From: Campylobacterota bacterium
Lineage (GTDB): Bacteria; Campylobacterota; Campylobacteria; Campylobacterales; JAADDG01
NCBI GenBank assembly: GCA_013154075.1
Contig: JAADDG010000040.1
Location: 1-9,171 of the forward strand
DNA: 9,171 nt
Direction: 5' to 3'
The position numbers and the translations under genes were made by a program. The notes under the pieces were generated by a model. It made no database searches, had not been told where the DNA came from, and saw nothing but the letters and a program-made list of their open reading frames with translations. This document shows, one piece after another, positions 1 through 5,824 of the stretch. Each line of letters begins with the position of its first letter. Position 1 is the first letter of the stretch.

Positions 1-528
1 AGGGTACTTTTTGGCATTGGCTATCGCTTGATATATCTTTAGTTTGTTGATTTGAAAGTAATCTCTCTTTTTAGGTTTCGAAACAACATTGGAAACAAGA
101 GGTTTTGATTTTGCACTTTTATTCGAAATCTTGGAAACCTGCTTTAAATCTTTGGGTTGTTCTATCCTTTTTTTAGGAGTAGTTTTCGAAATAACTTTAG
201 TTGATTTTTTTATTACTTTTTTTAGAACCTTTCTCTTTTTGATTTTATGTTTGATCTTTCTCTTTTTTTTAGGTTTGGGCTTTGGTTTTGGCTTGGGTTT
301 CGGTTTGGGTTTTGGAATTACTTTCGGTTTTTCTTGAACTTTTGGAATATTTTCAATCTTTTTTGAAACAATCTCTTTTTTGGGAGGCTCTTTTTTCAAA
401 ACGATATGTTTTAGAGATATTACTCTTTTTTGCTCCTTTTTTTTGATTATCTCTTTATCGAAAGCATAAATTATAGAAAAAACAATTAAAGCGTGAATGA
501 TTACGGAGAGAAAAAAAGATCTACTCAT
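1..528 (-). CDS. tonB: TonB energy-transducing protein (C-terminal part lies outside the window)
   Basis: TonB carries energy from the inner-membrane ExbB/ExbD proton channel across the periplasm to outer-membrane receptors. The reading frame is open from the ATG at 528-526 to the window edge, giving 176 residues. One N-terminal membrane segment (about residues 4-22) contains Ser8-x3-His12, which matches the SxxxH of the E. coli TonB anchor (S16, H20). A long basic, Pro-rich periplasmic spacer follows, with eight consecutive Pro-Lys pairs at residues 72-87 and then a Lys/Arg-rich stretch. The last visible residues (AIANAKKYP) look like the first helix of the TonB C-terminal domain, most of which is missing here. 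The ATG lies inside the end of exbD (8-nt overlap), so translation is probably coupled. It is the fourth gene after the receptor, exbB and exbD, which suggests it serves that receptor. The identification rests on context, anchor motif and Pro-Lys spacer, and is strong although the protein is incomplete. Confidence 0.93.
   Translation of the reverse strand, partial: MSRSFFLSVIIHALIVFSIIYAFDKEIIKKKEQKRVISLKHIVLKKEPPKKEIVSKKIENIPKVQEKPKVIPKPKPKPKPKPKPKPKKKRKIKHKIKKRKVLKKVIKKSTKVISKTTPKKRIEQPKDLKQVSKISNKSAKSKPLVSNVVSKPKKRDYFQINKLKIYQAIANAKKYP
268..315 (-). repeat. In-frame hexanucleotide repeat encoding (Pro-Lys)x8 in TonB
   Basis: Eight consecutive CCN-AAR codon pairs encode Pro-Lys eight times. 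The Pro codons vary (CCA, CCC, CCG, CCT) and the Lys codons alternate AAA/AAG, so the protein repeat is more regular than the DNA repeat. That fits selection for a stiff, extended periplasmic rod rather than recent slippage. On the plus strand it appears as a run of TTTGGN-like hexamers. Confidence 0.9.
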
Positions 529-892
529 TTTCCGTTACGATCGAGAGGTTTTGAAAATCTCTTTTCTTAAGCTCGTCCAAAACAAAAACGAAATTCTCAA
601 ATCTACTGCTTTTATCGCAATTTATCAAAATAGATTTATCCCGAGAAAGCTCATCAAGCTTTGAGATAAACTCCTCTTTGGAAACGGGAGAGTTCTCAAA
701 GTAGATATTTCCCTCTTTATCGATAGTAATCGCTACACTTTTGGATTTCAACTCTTTTTGAGAAGAGGATTTCGGAAGATCTACGGGAATAAGATTTTTT
801 TGAACAAGAGTGGAAGTGGTCAAAACTATAGCCAACAAAACAAGCATTATATCCACAAAGGGAATAACGTTTATACCGTCAAATTTTTTCAA
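521..892 (-). CDS. exbD: Biopolymer transport protein ExbD
   Basis: ExbD is the small subunit of the ExbB/ExbD proton channel that powers TonB. The 123-residue protein has the family layout: a very short cytoplasmic N-terminus, one membrane helix (about 11-31) and a periplasmic domain. The helix holds the motif INVIPFVDIMLVLL, in which Asp14 corresponds to the essential membrane Asp (E. coli Asp25). The start is TTG at 892-890 and overlaps the exbB stop as TTGA. It is the only sensible start: the frame has a TGA two codons upstream, and the diagnostic INVIPF motif begins at residue 7. There is no strong Shine-Dalgarno sequence, so translation probably depends on ribosomes finishing exbB. The 3' end overlaps tonB by 8 nt. 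The assignment is secure. Confidence 0.96.
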   Translation of the reverse strand: MKKFDGINVIPFVDIMLVLLAIVLTTSTLVQKNLIPVDLPKSSSQKELKSKSVAITIDKEGNIYFENSPVSKEEFISKLDELSRDKSILINCDKSSRFENFVFVLDELKKRDFQNLSIVTENE

Positions 893-1299
893 TTTTCATA
901 CTCGGCCAACAAAGTTTCCACTTTTCTTGTCAAATAGTTATAAAAGACTACGGCTACGATAGCCACTAATAGCCCGACAGCCGTAGTCTTAAGAGCCAAA
1001 GCCAAAGAGGACATAATCGTAGTGACGGCCATATTCTCTTTGGACATATCTATAAAAGTCTGCATAATCGCAAGCACCGTTCCCAAAAGCCCGATATAAG
1101 GAGCGTTTGAAGCGATAGTCGCTATGGCGGTTAAATTTCTGGTCAAATCGTTTTCAAGCAATTTTGCGCTCTTAAAAGAGTTCAAATCCACTCTTCTATA
1201 ATAAAAAAACCTCTCCAAAAAGAGCGCCAAAGAGATGACGCTCATCAATATCAAAAGCCCTATTATTCCATAATCGACTATCTCTTTTAAATACTCCAT
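889..1299 (-). CDS. exbB: ExbB/TolQ-family proton channel subunit, short Campylobacterota form
   Basis: ExbB forms the oligomeric inner-membrane channel around ExbD that harvests the proton gradient for TonB. At 136 residues it is much shorter than E. coli ExbB (about 244). It has three membrane segments at roughly 10-30, 63-84 and 98-122. The motif APYIGLLGTVLAIMQTF in the second segment and the TTAVGLLVAI stretch in the third are the MotA/TolQ/ExbB signature. Thr74 and Thr106 align by eye with E. coli Thr148 and Thr181. The position matching E. coli Glu176 appears to be Leu101. The ATG follows the receptor stop after 9 nt, and that gap contains a GAGGGAG Shine-Dalgarno stretch. The order exbB-exbD-tonB rather than tolQ-tolR, together with the receptor upstream, favours ExbB over TolQ. 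Confidence 0.94.
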   Translation of the reverse strand: MEYLKEIVDYGIIGLLILMSVISLALFLERFFYYRRVDLNSFKSAKLLENDLTRNLTAIATIASNAPYIGLLGTVLAIMQTFIDMSKENMAVTTIMSSLALALKTTAVGLLVAIVAVVFYNYLTRKVETLLAEYEN

Positions 1300-1300
1300 A

Positions 1301-1307
1301 CTCCCTC
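1301..1307 (-). promoter_or_regulatory. Ribosome binding site of exbB
   Basis: GAGGGAG on the minus strand fills the 9-nt space between the receptor's TAA and the exbB ATG. The receptor stop is followed directly by an in-frame TGA, giving a double stop. The site supports exbB starting at 1299 with its own ribosome loading. Confidence 0.75.
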
Positions 1308-1308
1308 A

Positions 1309-3297
1309 TTAAAACGAATAGTTAACATTCATATAGACATATCTTCCGGGATCGTTTAACTTTACCTTTTTGGACGCACCGGTGGCAACCAACGTCAAAT
1401 CGTTATAGGTATTCGACGAAGCGTAGGTTTTGTTAAACAGATTATCCACACCGAAAGTGAGTTTGATTTTATCATATATTTCTTTATTTATTTTTATATT
1501 TGTTATAAGATAGCCGGGAAGTTCCGTCTCTCCGTTGTCACCGTCAAAATGTCTCCATCTATCCTTGGCTATCAATTCCACGGTAAAATCCAAACTATCA
1601 TCATAAATATAGTTCGCCGCCACTCTCGCTTTCAAAGGATTGATATCCGCCAAATCCGTATCCGTTTGTCCGGGAAGCGGCTCATCCTTTTTTCCTCTCA
1701 AATAAGTCAAACCGTATTCCAAACTTAGATCCTCGCTCATTAAATAAGAGCCCAAAAACTCCACACCGTAAATTTTAGCGTCTATATTTACAAACTTATT
1801 TTGAGGCCTTTTCATATCGAAATAGATATAGTCTTTGAGTTTGCTATAAAATCCTTTCAGTTTCATAGAAGCGTTGGCAAATTTCTTTTTAACTCCGATA
1901 TCAACCTCGTCATTTTTGGTTCTCTTAAGATCGGGAGTTCCTATCAGCATTCCCTTCATCTTCTCGGTAAAATAGAGCTCTCTACCGTCAGGCACTCTGT
2001 TTGATCTTCCGAAACCTATAAAAAGATCGGTAGTATCGTTTAGGTGGTAAGTGTTGAAAATATTCGCACTCAAATAATCGTAACTCGGCTCATAAAATCC
2101 GCCGTCGTTTGTAATGTCCACACTATCGTATCTTACGCCGAGTTTCACGTCATTGTTCCCAAAAGCTCTGTTTGCAGTCAAAAATAGAGCTTTATCTTCG
2201 GTAATGGCGTTGTTTATAGATTTTCTCCAAAAAACGGAGGATTTTTTATAATAGCTTCCGTCCCATTTTCTTTTGCTCGCATCCACTCCGAAACTGACGG
2301 TAGTACCCCCAATCTCTAAAGTATTTTTAACTCTTCCGCCGTAAATCTTACTTAGCATATCGTTTACGACCTCTCCCATAGGGCCGTTTGAAGAGTTTCT
2401 ATAGCGGGTGCTCATAGGATGTTCCACTTTGGAATAGTAGTAAAGAATTTGCAAATCTTTTGAATAATCTCCAAGATTTTTTATATTGTATTGAACGTTA
2501 TACAAATCGCTATCATCTCTTATAGCATCCATCGGAGAGTTCGGATACAAAACATCGTCACTTCTGTTAGCCGTATATGAGAGTTTCAAAGTCTGATCAT
2601 CCGTAATTTTAAAAAGCAGTTTTCCCAAAAAAGAGGCCTTTGAATATGCGTCCATATCCTCATACTCTTTTTTATAAAGATACTTTTTCTGGGTCCCCGC
2701 TTTTATAAGTTGATCTTGAAATTTATCTCCGTTACCGTCTTTATATTGCCCGCTCTCTTCTTTAGAAAAGCTAACAAGCGCCCTAACTCTTTCACTCCCC
2801 CCTCTCAAAGTAACGGAACCCTTTTTATAATCGAAATAACCGGCATTAAGATTCACCTCTCCTCCGAATCCCTCTTCGGGATCTTTGGTATGAACCTTCA
2901 CCAAAGCGCTTAAAGTCCCGAAATTCTCAACATCATAAGGCCCCTCTTCAACCTCTACGTAATCTATATTGTTCGTTAGAACATGAGAGATAGGAGGATC
3001 CATTCTATTCGGACATCCGCCGTAAATCTTACCGCCGTCTATAACTACGTTGATATTATCTCTTTTTTGCCCTCTTACGATAATATCGTTTGCTATTCCG
3101 CTTCTTCTGCTAATCTCTACGGAAGGAAGCTTTTTGGCCAAAGCCTCGCCTAAATCTGCGGATTTAAGCTCCTCTCCGCTAACATCGTTCACTTTTACGG
3201 CATCGATACTCTCTTCCACCGTAACCGTCCCTATATTTATCTCTCCGGCCTGTAGCATAACGGCAGCTAAAAAACTCAAACCTACATATCTTTTCAT
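1309..3297 (-). CDS. TonB-dependent outer-membrane receptor, OprC/NosA-type copper receptor
   Basis: This predicted 662-residue outer-membrane beta-barrel imports a ligand using TonB energy. From the ATG at 3297-3295 the protein has a signal peptide (cleavage likely after LQA, residue 17), a Ton box-like TVTVEE at about 24-29 and a plug domain to about residue 140 (VIVRG-like IIVRGQ, NVVIDGG). The barrel then runs to a terminal Phe (VNYSF), as expected for BAM-assembled proteins. The plug contains CPNRMDPP with Cys95 and Met99, and an early barrel loop has HPM with His293 and Met295. Together these reproduce the CxxxM-HxM site described for the copper receptor OprC. A GTG at 3303 would add two residues, but it overlaps the AAGGAG ribosome site, so ATG is preferred. 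It heads the operon with exbB, exbD and tonB. The receptor call is secure; copper specificity is likely but inferred. A copper-loaded carrier is an alternative ligand. Confidence 0.93.
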   Translation of the reverse strand: MKRYVGLSFLAAVMLQAGEINIGTVTVEESIDAVKVNDVSGEELKSADLGEALAKKLPSVEISRRSGIANDIIVRGQKRDNINVVIDGGKIYGGCPNRMDPPISHVLTNNIDYVEVEEGPYDVENFGTLSALVKVHTKDPEEGFGGEVNLNAGYFDYKKGSVTLRGGSERVRALVSFSKEESGQYKDGNGDKFQDQLIKAGTQKKYLYKKEYEDMDAYSKASFLGKLLFKITDDQTLKLSYTANRSDDVLYPNSPMDAIRDDSDLYNVQYNIKNLGDYSKDLQILYYYSKVEHPMSTRYRNSSNGPMGEVVNDMLSKIYGGRVKNTLEIGGTTVSFGVDASKRKWDGSYYKKSSVFWRKSINNAITEDKALFLTANRAFGNNDVKLGVRYDSVDITNDGGFYEPSYDYLSANIFNTYHLNDTTDLFIGFGRSNRVPDGRELYFTEKMKGMLIGTPDLKRTKNDEVDIGVKKKFANASMKLKGFYSKLKDYIYFDMKRPQNKFVNIDAKIYGVEFLGSYLMSEDLSLEYGLTYLRGKKDEPLPGQTDTDLADINPLKARVAANYIYDDSLDFTVELIAKDRWRHFDGDNGETELPGYLITNIKINKEIYDKIKLTFGVDNLFNKTYASSNTYNDLTLVATGASKKVKLNDPGRYVYMNVNYSF

Positions 3298-3302
3298 CGT
3301 CA

Positions 3303-3308
3303 CTCCTT
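3303..3308 (-). promoter_or_regulatory. Ribosome binding site that decides the receptor start
   Basis: AAGGAG on the minus strand lies 5 nt upstream of the ATG at 3297. The in-frame GTG at 3303-3301 starts on the last base of this site and so cannot use it. This fixes the start two codons downstream of the longest possible frame. Confidence 0.8.
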
Positions 3309-3327
3309 TTAAATCTTCGGATACAAA

Positions 3328-3351
3328 ATAATAACAAGAGGATGTTAATTA
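3328..3351 (-). promoter_or_regulatory. Predicted promoter/operator module of the receptor-exbBD-tonB operon
   Basis: On the minus strand the module reads TAATTAACAT, three bases, then CTTGTTATTAT. TGT-TATTAT (3336-3328) resembles an extended -10 box. No good -35 lies 16-18 nt upstream. A start about 7 nt downstream would give a leader of roughly 25 nt ending in the AAGGAG site. A further TTAACA (minus strand, 3359-3354) lies 11 nt, about one helical turn, from the TTAACA inside the module. The near copy at 3421-3444 in front of the divergent gene is the main support. The promoter role is inferred. Confidence 0.6.
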
Positions 3352-3420
3352 AGTGTTAAATGAACTAAAAAGCTACAAACGAAGCATTTTATCGGCAAAA
3401 CGAGATACGGTTTTTAGCAA

Positions 3421-3444
3421 TAATTAACATTGGCTTGTTAAGAT
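3421..3444 (+). promoter_or_regulatory. Predicted promoter/operator module of the DUF808 gene
   Basis: The module reads TAATTAACAT, three bases, then CTTGTTAAGAT. TGT-TAAGAT (3436-3444) is an extended -10 candidate at the same relative place as in the receptor promoter, with a predicted leader of about 26 nt. Within this copy, TTAACA (3424-3429), a 6-nt spacer and TGTTAA (3436-3441) form a perfect 6-6-6 palindrome. That looks like a dimer binding site overlapping the -10. No convincing -35 is present. An alternative -10 is TGA-TTAAAA (3449-3457), which would leave a leader of only about 13 nt. Confidence 0.55.
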
Positions 3445-3476
3445 AGAGTGATTAAAACTTTCTTGAAGGAACAAAA

Positions 3477-4349
3477 ATGACAGGAGGATTTTTCTCTCTT
3501 TTTGACGATATCGCGACTTTGATGGACGACTTGGCACTGATTACCAAAACGGCGGCAAAAAAAACGGCGGGAGTTTTGGGAGACGATTTGGCGGTAAACG
3601 CTCAAAAGGCTTCAAATTTCGCCTCTTCGAGGGAACTGCCGGTTTTATGGGCTATAACGAAAGGATCTTTTTTAAATAAACTGATCATCGTCCCCATCGC
3701 TCTTTTGCTAAGCGCTTTTTTGCCATCGGCGATTCCTTGGATATTGATGCTTGGAGGAGCCTATTTGGCATATGAGGGATTTGAAAAGATATATGAGTTT
3801 TTTTTCCACAAGGATGAACATAAAAAGAAAAAAGAGAGACTAAAACCTCTTTCCAAAGAAGAGATTTTAAAAGAGGAAAAAGAGAAGATTAAATCAGCAA
3901 TTTTCACCGATTTCATTCTATCCATAGAGATAGTTATAATAGCCTTGGGAGTGGTTCAAAACGAACCTATAACCACCCAAATATTCGTAGTTTCGGTAGT
4001 GGCGTTTTTAGCAACCATAGGAGTTTACGGAATAGTGGCTTTGATAGTGAGACTTGACGATTTCGGATTGGCTCTTGTAAATTTAAACGAAGAGAAAAAC
4101 ACCATATCCGACAAAATCGGCCTTTTTCTAATAAGCGCTCTACCCAAAATAGTAAAAGCTCTCTCCGTAATAGGCACCATAGCGATGCTTACGGTAGCCG
4201 GCGGAATATATATGCATCATATCCACTCCATTCATAAACTGCTACACTCTCTGCCCTCTCTTTTAGGGGAATTAACAACCGGTCTTGTAATAGGAGCTAT
4301 AGTCTTTTTCGTAGTCGAGATTTTCAAAAAGATTTTTCACAAAGAGTAG
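3477..4349 (+). CDS. DUF808 (YedI-like) inner-membrane protein of unknown function
   Basis: This 290-residue protein matches the DUF808/YedI family from end to end. The conserved N-terminal block (about 8-62) has DDIATLMDDLA, AAKKTAGVLGDDLAVNAQ and RELPVLWAITKGS. Hydrophobic segments follow at about 67-84, 87-105, 143-160, 167-192, 215-245 and 262-283. A charged cytoplasmic-type loop (about 111-140) separates the first pair from the rest. Met246-His247-His248, His250, His253 and His257 form a Met/His-rich cluster after the fifth segment; family members often have some His here. AAGGA lies 6 nt upstream of the ATG. The gene stands alone, divergent from the copper-type receptor operon, with a near-identical promoter module, and it ends before a hairpin. 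No function is established for the family. A role in metal handling or envelope stress is only an inference from the shared promoter. Confidence 0.93.
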   Translation: MTGGFFSLFDDIATLMDDLALITKTAAKKTAGVLGDDLAVNAQKASNFASSRELPVLWAITKGSFLNKLIIVPIALLLSAFLPSAIPWILMLGGAYLAYEGFEKIYEFFFHKDEHKKKKERLKPLSKEEILKEEKEKIKSAIFTDFILSIEIVIIALGVVQNEPITTQIFVVSVVAFLATIGVYGIVALIVRLDDFGLALVNLNEEKNTISDKIGLFLISALPKIVKALSVIGTIAMLTVAGGIYMHHIHSIHKLLHSLPSLLGELTTGLVIGAIVFFVVEIFKKIFHKE

Positions 4350-4359
4350 TCTATACCTT

Positions 4360-4396
4360 TTTCGGGCAATCGTTTTACACCAACGAAAGCCCGAAA
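4360..4396. terminator. Hairpin between convergent genes, probable two-way terminator
   Basis: TTTCGGGC (4360-4367) pairs with GCCCGAAA (4389-4396). Inside it, TCGTT (4370-4374) pairs with AACGA (4382-4386). The two stems are separated by a symmetric AA/AA internal loop, with a 7-nt terminal loop. It fills the 54-nt gap between the DUF808 stop and the peroxidase-family stop. The plus side ends in a broken T-run (TCTTTGTTT) and the minus side has almost none. Termination is therefore plausible but not canonical, especially for the minus strand. Confidence 0.65.
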
Positions 4397-4403
4397 TCTT
4401 TGT

Positions 4404-4937
4404 TTAGCCGTCTCCCAAACCAAAAACGTTAGAAAGCGTATTTATATAGTTGAAATATCCCGTAATAGCCACCGCTTCGACGATCTCTTTGTCACTCCAG
4501 CCCATCTCTTTCAAAGCGTCTATATCCTCTTTCGATATTTTATAATTGTCTTTCTTTGAAGCTCTTATGCAGAAATTCAAAAGCGCTTTGTCTTTGCTAT
4601 CATTATTCATACTCTCCACGCCTTTAAGTATCTCCTCTATCTTCTCTTCGCTAAGACCCAACATTTTGGCTATATTTTTGTGCACATCCACGCACATTTT
4701 GCAATTATTCTCTTTAGAAATCAAAAGCGCAATAGCCTCTTTTATTTCGTAAGGCAGATGAGTTTGATCAAGCAGATACTTTTGTACCATATAATCGGTA
4801 GCAAAATAGACTTTCTCATCGATCGCTATCAGTTTAAATATCTCTCCTAACGATCCGGTTTTTTCCAAAATAGGCCGAGCCTTTTCTTGAATAGATGGGC
4901 TCATCTGCTCAAATTCGGGTAGTTTTATATGTGCCAT
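4404..4937 (-). CDS. AhpD-like carboxymuconolactone decarboxylase/peroxidase-related protein
   Basis: This 177-residue helical protein belongs to the AhpD/carboxymuconolactone decarboxylase superfamily, whose CxxC members reduce peroxides through a thiol pair. Glu76, Cys79-x-x-Cys82 and His86 (SKENNCKMCVDVH) form the expected active-site set. The C-terminal half (MGWSDKEIVEAVAITGYFNYINTLSNVFG) matches the repeat found in uncharacterised peroxidase-related enzymes. The start is the ATG at 4937-4935, with AAGGA 5 nt upstream. An ATG 11 codons earlier (4970) has no such site and adds a non-conserved Lys-rich tail. The gene follows DUF72 after 158 nt, so it may have its own promoter, and it converges on the DUF808 gene. 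Its electron donor and substrate cannot be told from sequence. A role in oxidative stress defence is the likely one, in the cytoplasm since no signal peptide is seen. Confidence 0.9.
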   Translation of the reverse strand: MAHIKLPEFEQMSPSIQEKARPILEKTGSLGEIFKLIAIDEKVYFATDYMVQKYLLDQTHLPYEIKEAIALLISKENNCKMCVDVHKNIAKMLGLSEEKIEEILKGVESMNNDSKDKALLNFCIRASKKDNYKISKEDIDALKEMGWSDKEIVEAVAITGYFNYINTLSNVFGLGDG

Positions 4938-5095
4938 CTCTTTCCTTAAAGATTTGATTTTACAAAACAAAAATTACTTTTTCTTATTTTATCTTGGCGA
5001 ATTTAATTTTTGCTTAATAAGTTTTGCTTATCTTTAAAAAATGGGGGATCGGTGTGTTTTTACTCTTTTATTATAAGAAAAGGTAATACAAATCT
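4938..5095. other. Intergenic region between the DUF72 and AhpD-like genes
   Basis: This 158-nt stretch is strongly AT-rich and non-coding. It holds a candidate -10 (TATAAT on the minus strand, 5075-5070) and the direct repeat TTTTGCTTA at 5008-5016 and 5022-5030 (starts 14 nt apart). A weak inverted repeat, ATAAG (5017-5021) with CTTAT (5027-5031), lies within it. No clear terminator follows the upstream operon: a CTTTT/AAAAG stem at 5065-5082 has no T-run on either side. Confidence 0.5.
5070..5075 (-). promoter_or_regulatory. Candidate -10 box for the AhpD-like gene
   Basis: A perfect TATAAT is read on the minus strand about 133 nt before the ATG at 4937. It implies a leader of roughly 126 nt. 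No matching -35 or extended TG is present, so the support is limited to the hexamer and to the lack of overlap between this gene and the operon upstream. Confidence 0.3.
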
Positions 5096-5824
5096 CTATT
5101 TCGAATCTTCTAAAAAGCTCTTTAAAGTTTTTGCGTTCAAAACGGCATTTCCCTCAAAATCGTTATTGAAAAAGCAAAAAACTCTCAAATTTTTCTCTGA
5201 AAGCTCTTTTATTCTCTTTGCCCACTCTTTTAGATAGCTATCTTCATAGCTTCCTCTATATCTACCACTTGGGCCGTGAAATCGGATATAGACATTTTTG
5301 GAAGTAGTTATCAGGGGAGTTGATTTTTTGGAAAAATCGTGGATACAGAAAGCTATCTCATATCTTTTTAAAAGATCAAATACATCCTCTTCATACCAGC
5401 TATCGCTTCTAAACTCTATAGCATACTCGAAAGAAGACGGCAAAAGCGCAAGAAAATCGGCAAGGAGTGAAATATCTTTTTTCAAAGAGGGAGGCAATTG
5501 AAAAAGCACGATACCCAAAAAAGGCTTTAGAGGTTTTATCAAATGAAGATAGAGATAAAGATCCTCTTTGACATCTTTTAATTTCTTATAATGAGTGATT
5601 CCTCTATAAGCTTTCAGAGAGTACAAAAAGCCCTCTCTCGCCTTCTCTCTCCAATGAATTACGGTCTTTTGTTTGGGAAGATGATAAAAAGTGGAATTAA
5701 GCTCCACAGTATCGAAATTCTCTATATAAAAATCGAGATATTTCGTCTTAGACAGATTTTCGGGATAGAAAACTCCCTTCCAATCATCATAATAAAACCC
5801 GCAAGTCCCTATATAAACACTCAT
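5096..5824 (-). CDS. DUF72 (YecE-like) TIM-barrel protein
   Basis: This 242-residue protein is a full-length member of the DUF72/YecE family, a TIM-barrel fold whose biochemical role is not established. Family marks run from end to end: IGTCGFYYDDWKGVFYP near residues 5-21, VELNSTFY in the next strand region, LFQLPPS near 107-113, AIEFRSDSWY near 134-143, YIRFHGPSGRY near 177-187, and the closing FFNNDFEGNAVLNA near 217-230. The ATG overlaps the stop of the glycoside hydrolase gene as ATGA, so it is the last gene of the coupled five-gene operon. No signal peptide is visible, so it is presumably cytoplasmic, unlike its exported neighbour. Family assignment is secure; function is unknown. Confidence 0.93.
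   Translation of the reverse strand: MSVYIGTCGFYYDDWKGVFYPENLSKTKYLDFYIENFDTVELNSTFYHLPKQKTVIHWREKAREGFLYSLKAYRGITHYKKLKDVKEDLYLYLHLIKPLKPFLGIVLFQLPPSLKKDISLLADFLALLPSSFEYAIEFRSDSWYEEDVFDLLKRYEIAFCIHDFSKKSTPLITTSKNVYIRFHGPSGRYRGSYEDSYLKEWAKRIKELSEKNLRVFCFFNNDFEGNAVLNAKTLKSFLEDSK

Larger units (their letters stand above)
3328..3444. repeat. Imperfect 24-nt inverted repeat forming mirror-image divergent promoters
   Basis: The minus-strand segment 3351-3328 and the plus-strand segment 3421-3444 match at 19 of 24 positions. They share TAATTAACAT and, exactly three bases later, CTTGTTA, followed by two differing bases and AT. The arms are separated by 69 nt. The shared 10-mer ends 44 nt before the receptor ATG and 46 nt before the DUF808 ATG. 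TTAACA/TGTTAA occurs four times in this gap. The spacing and direction fit paired promoter/operator elements better than an RNA structure. Confidence 0.8.

Noticed and set aside
89..337. Plus-strand open frame rich in Phe, Leu and Gly
   Set aside because: It is antisense to tonB. Its FGFGLG pattern is simply the complement of the Pro-Lys repeat, and no ribosome site or family resemblance is seen.
3295..3303. GTG at 3303 as the receptor start
   Set aside because: The codon overlaps the AAGGAG ribosome site. The ATG two codons later is correctly spaced (5 nt).
3328..3444. Fur box or FNR/NnrR site in the divergent gap
   Set aside because: No GATAATGATAATCATTATC-like array and no TTGAT-N4-ATCAA pattern was found; the TTAACA elements do not match either.
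4935..4970. ATG at 4970 as the start of the AhpD-like protein
   Set aside because: It lacks a ribosome site and adds a non-conserved Lys-rich tail. The ATG at 4937 has AAGGA at ideal spacing.
5061..5085. Stem CTTTT/AAAAG with flanking TAC/GTA as a terminator for the five-gene operon
   Set aside because: The stem is almost all A-T, has a bulge, and is not followed by a T-run on either strand. It also overlaps the TATAAT candidate.
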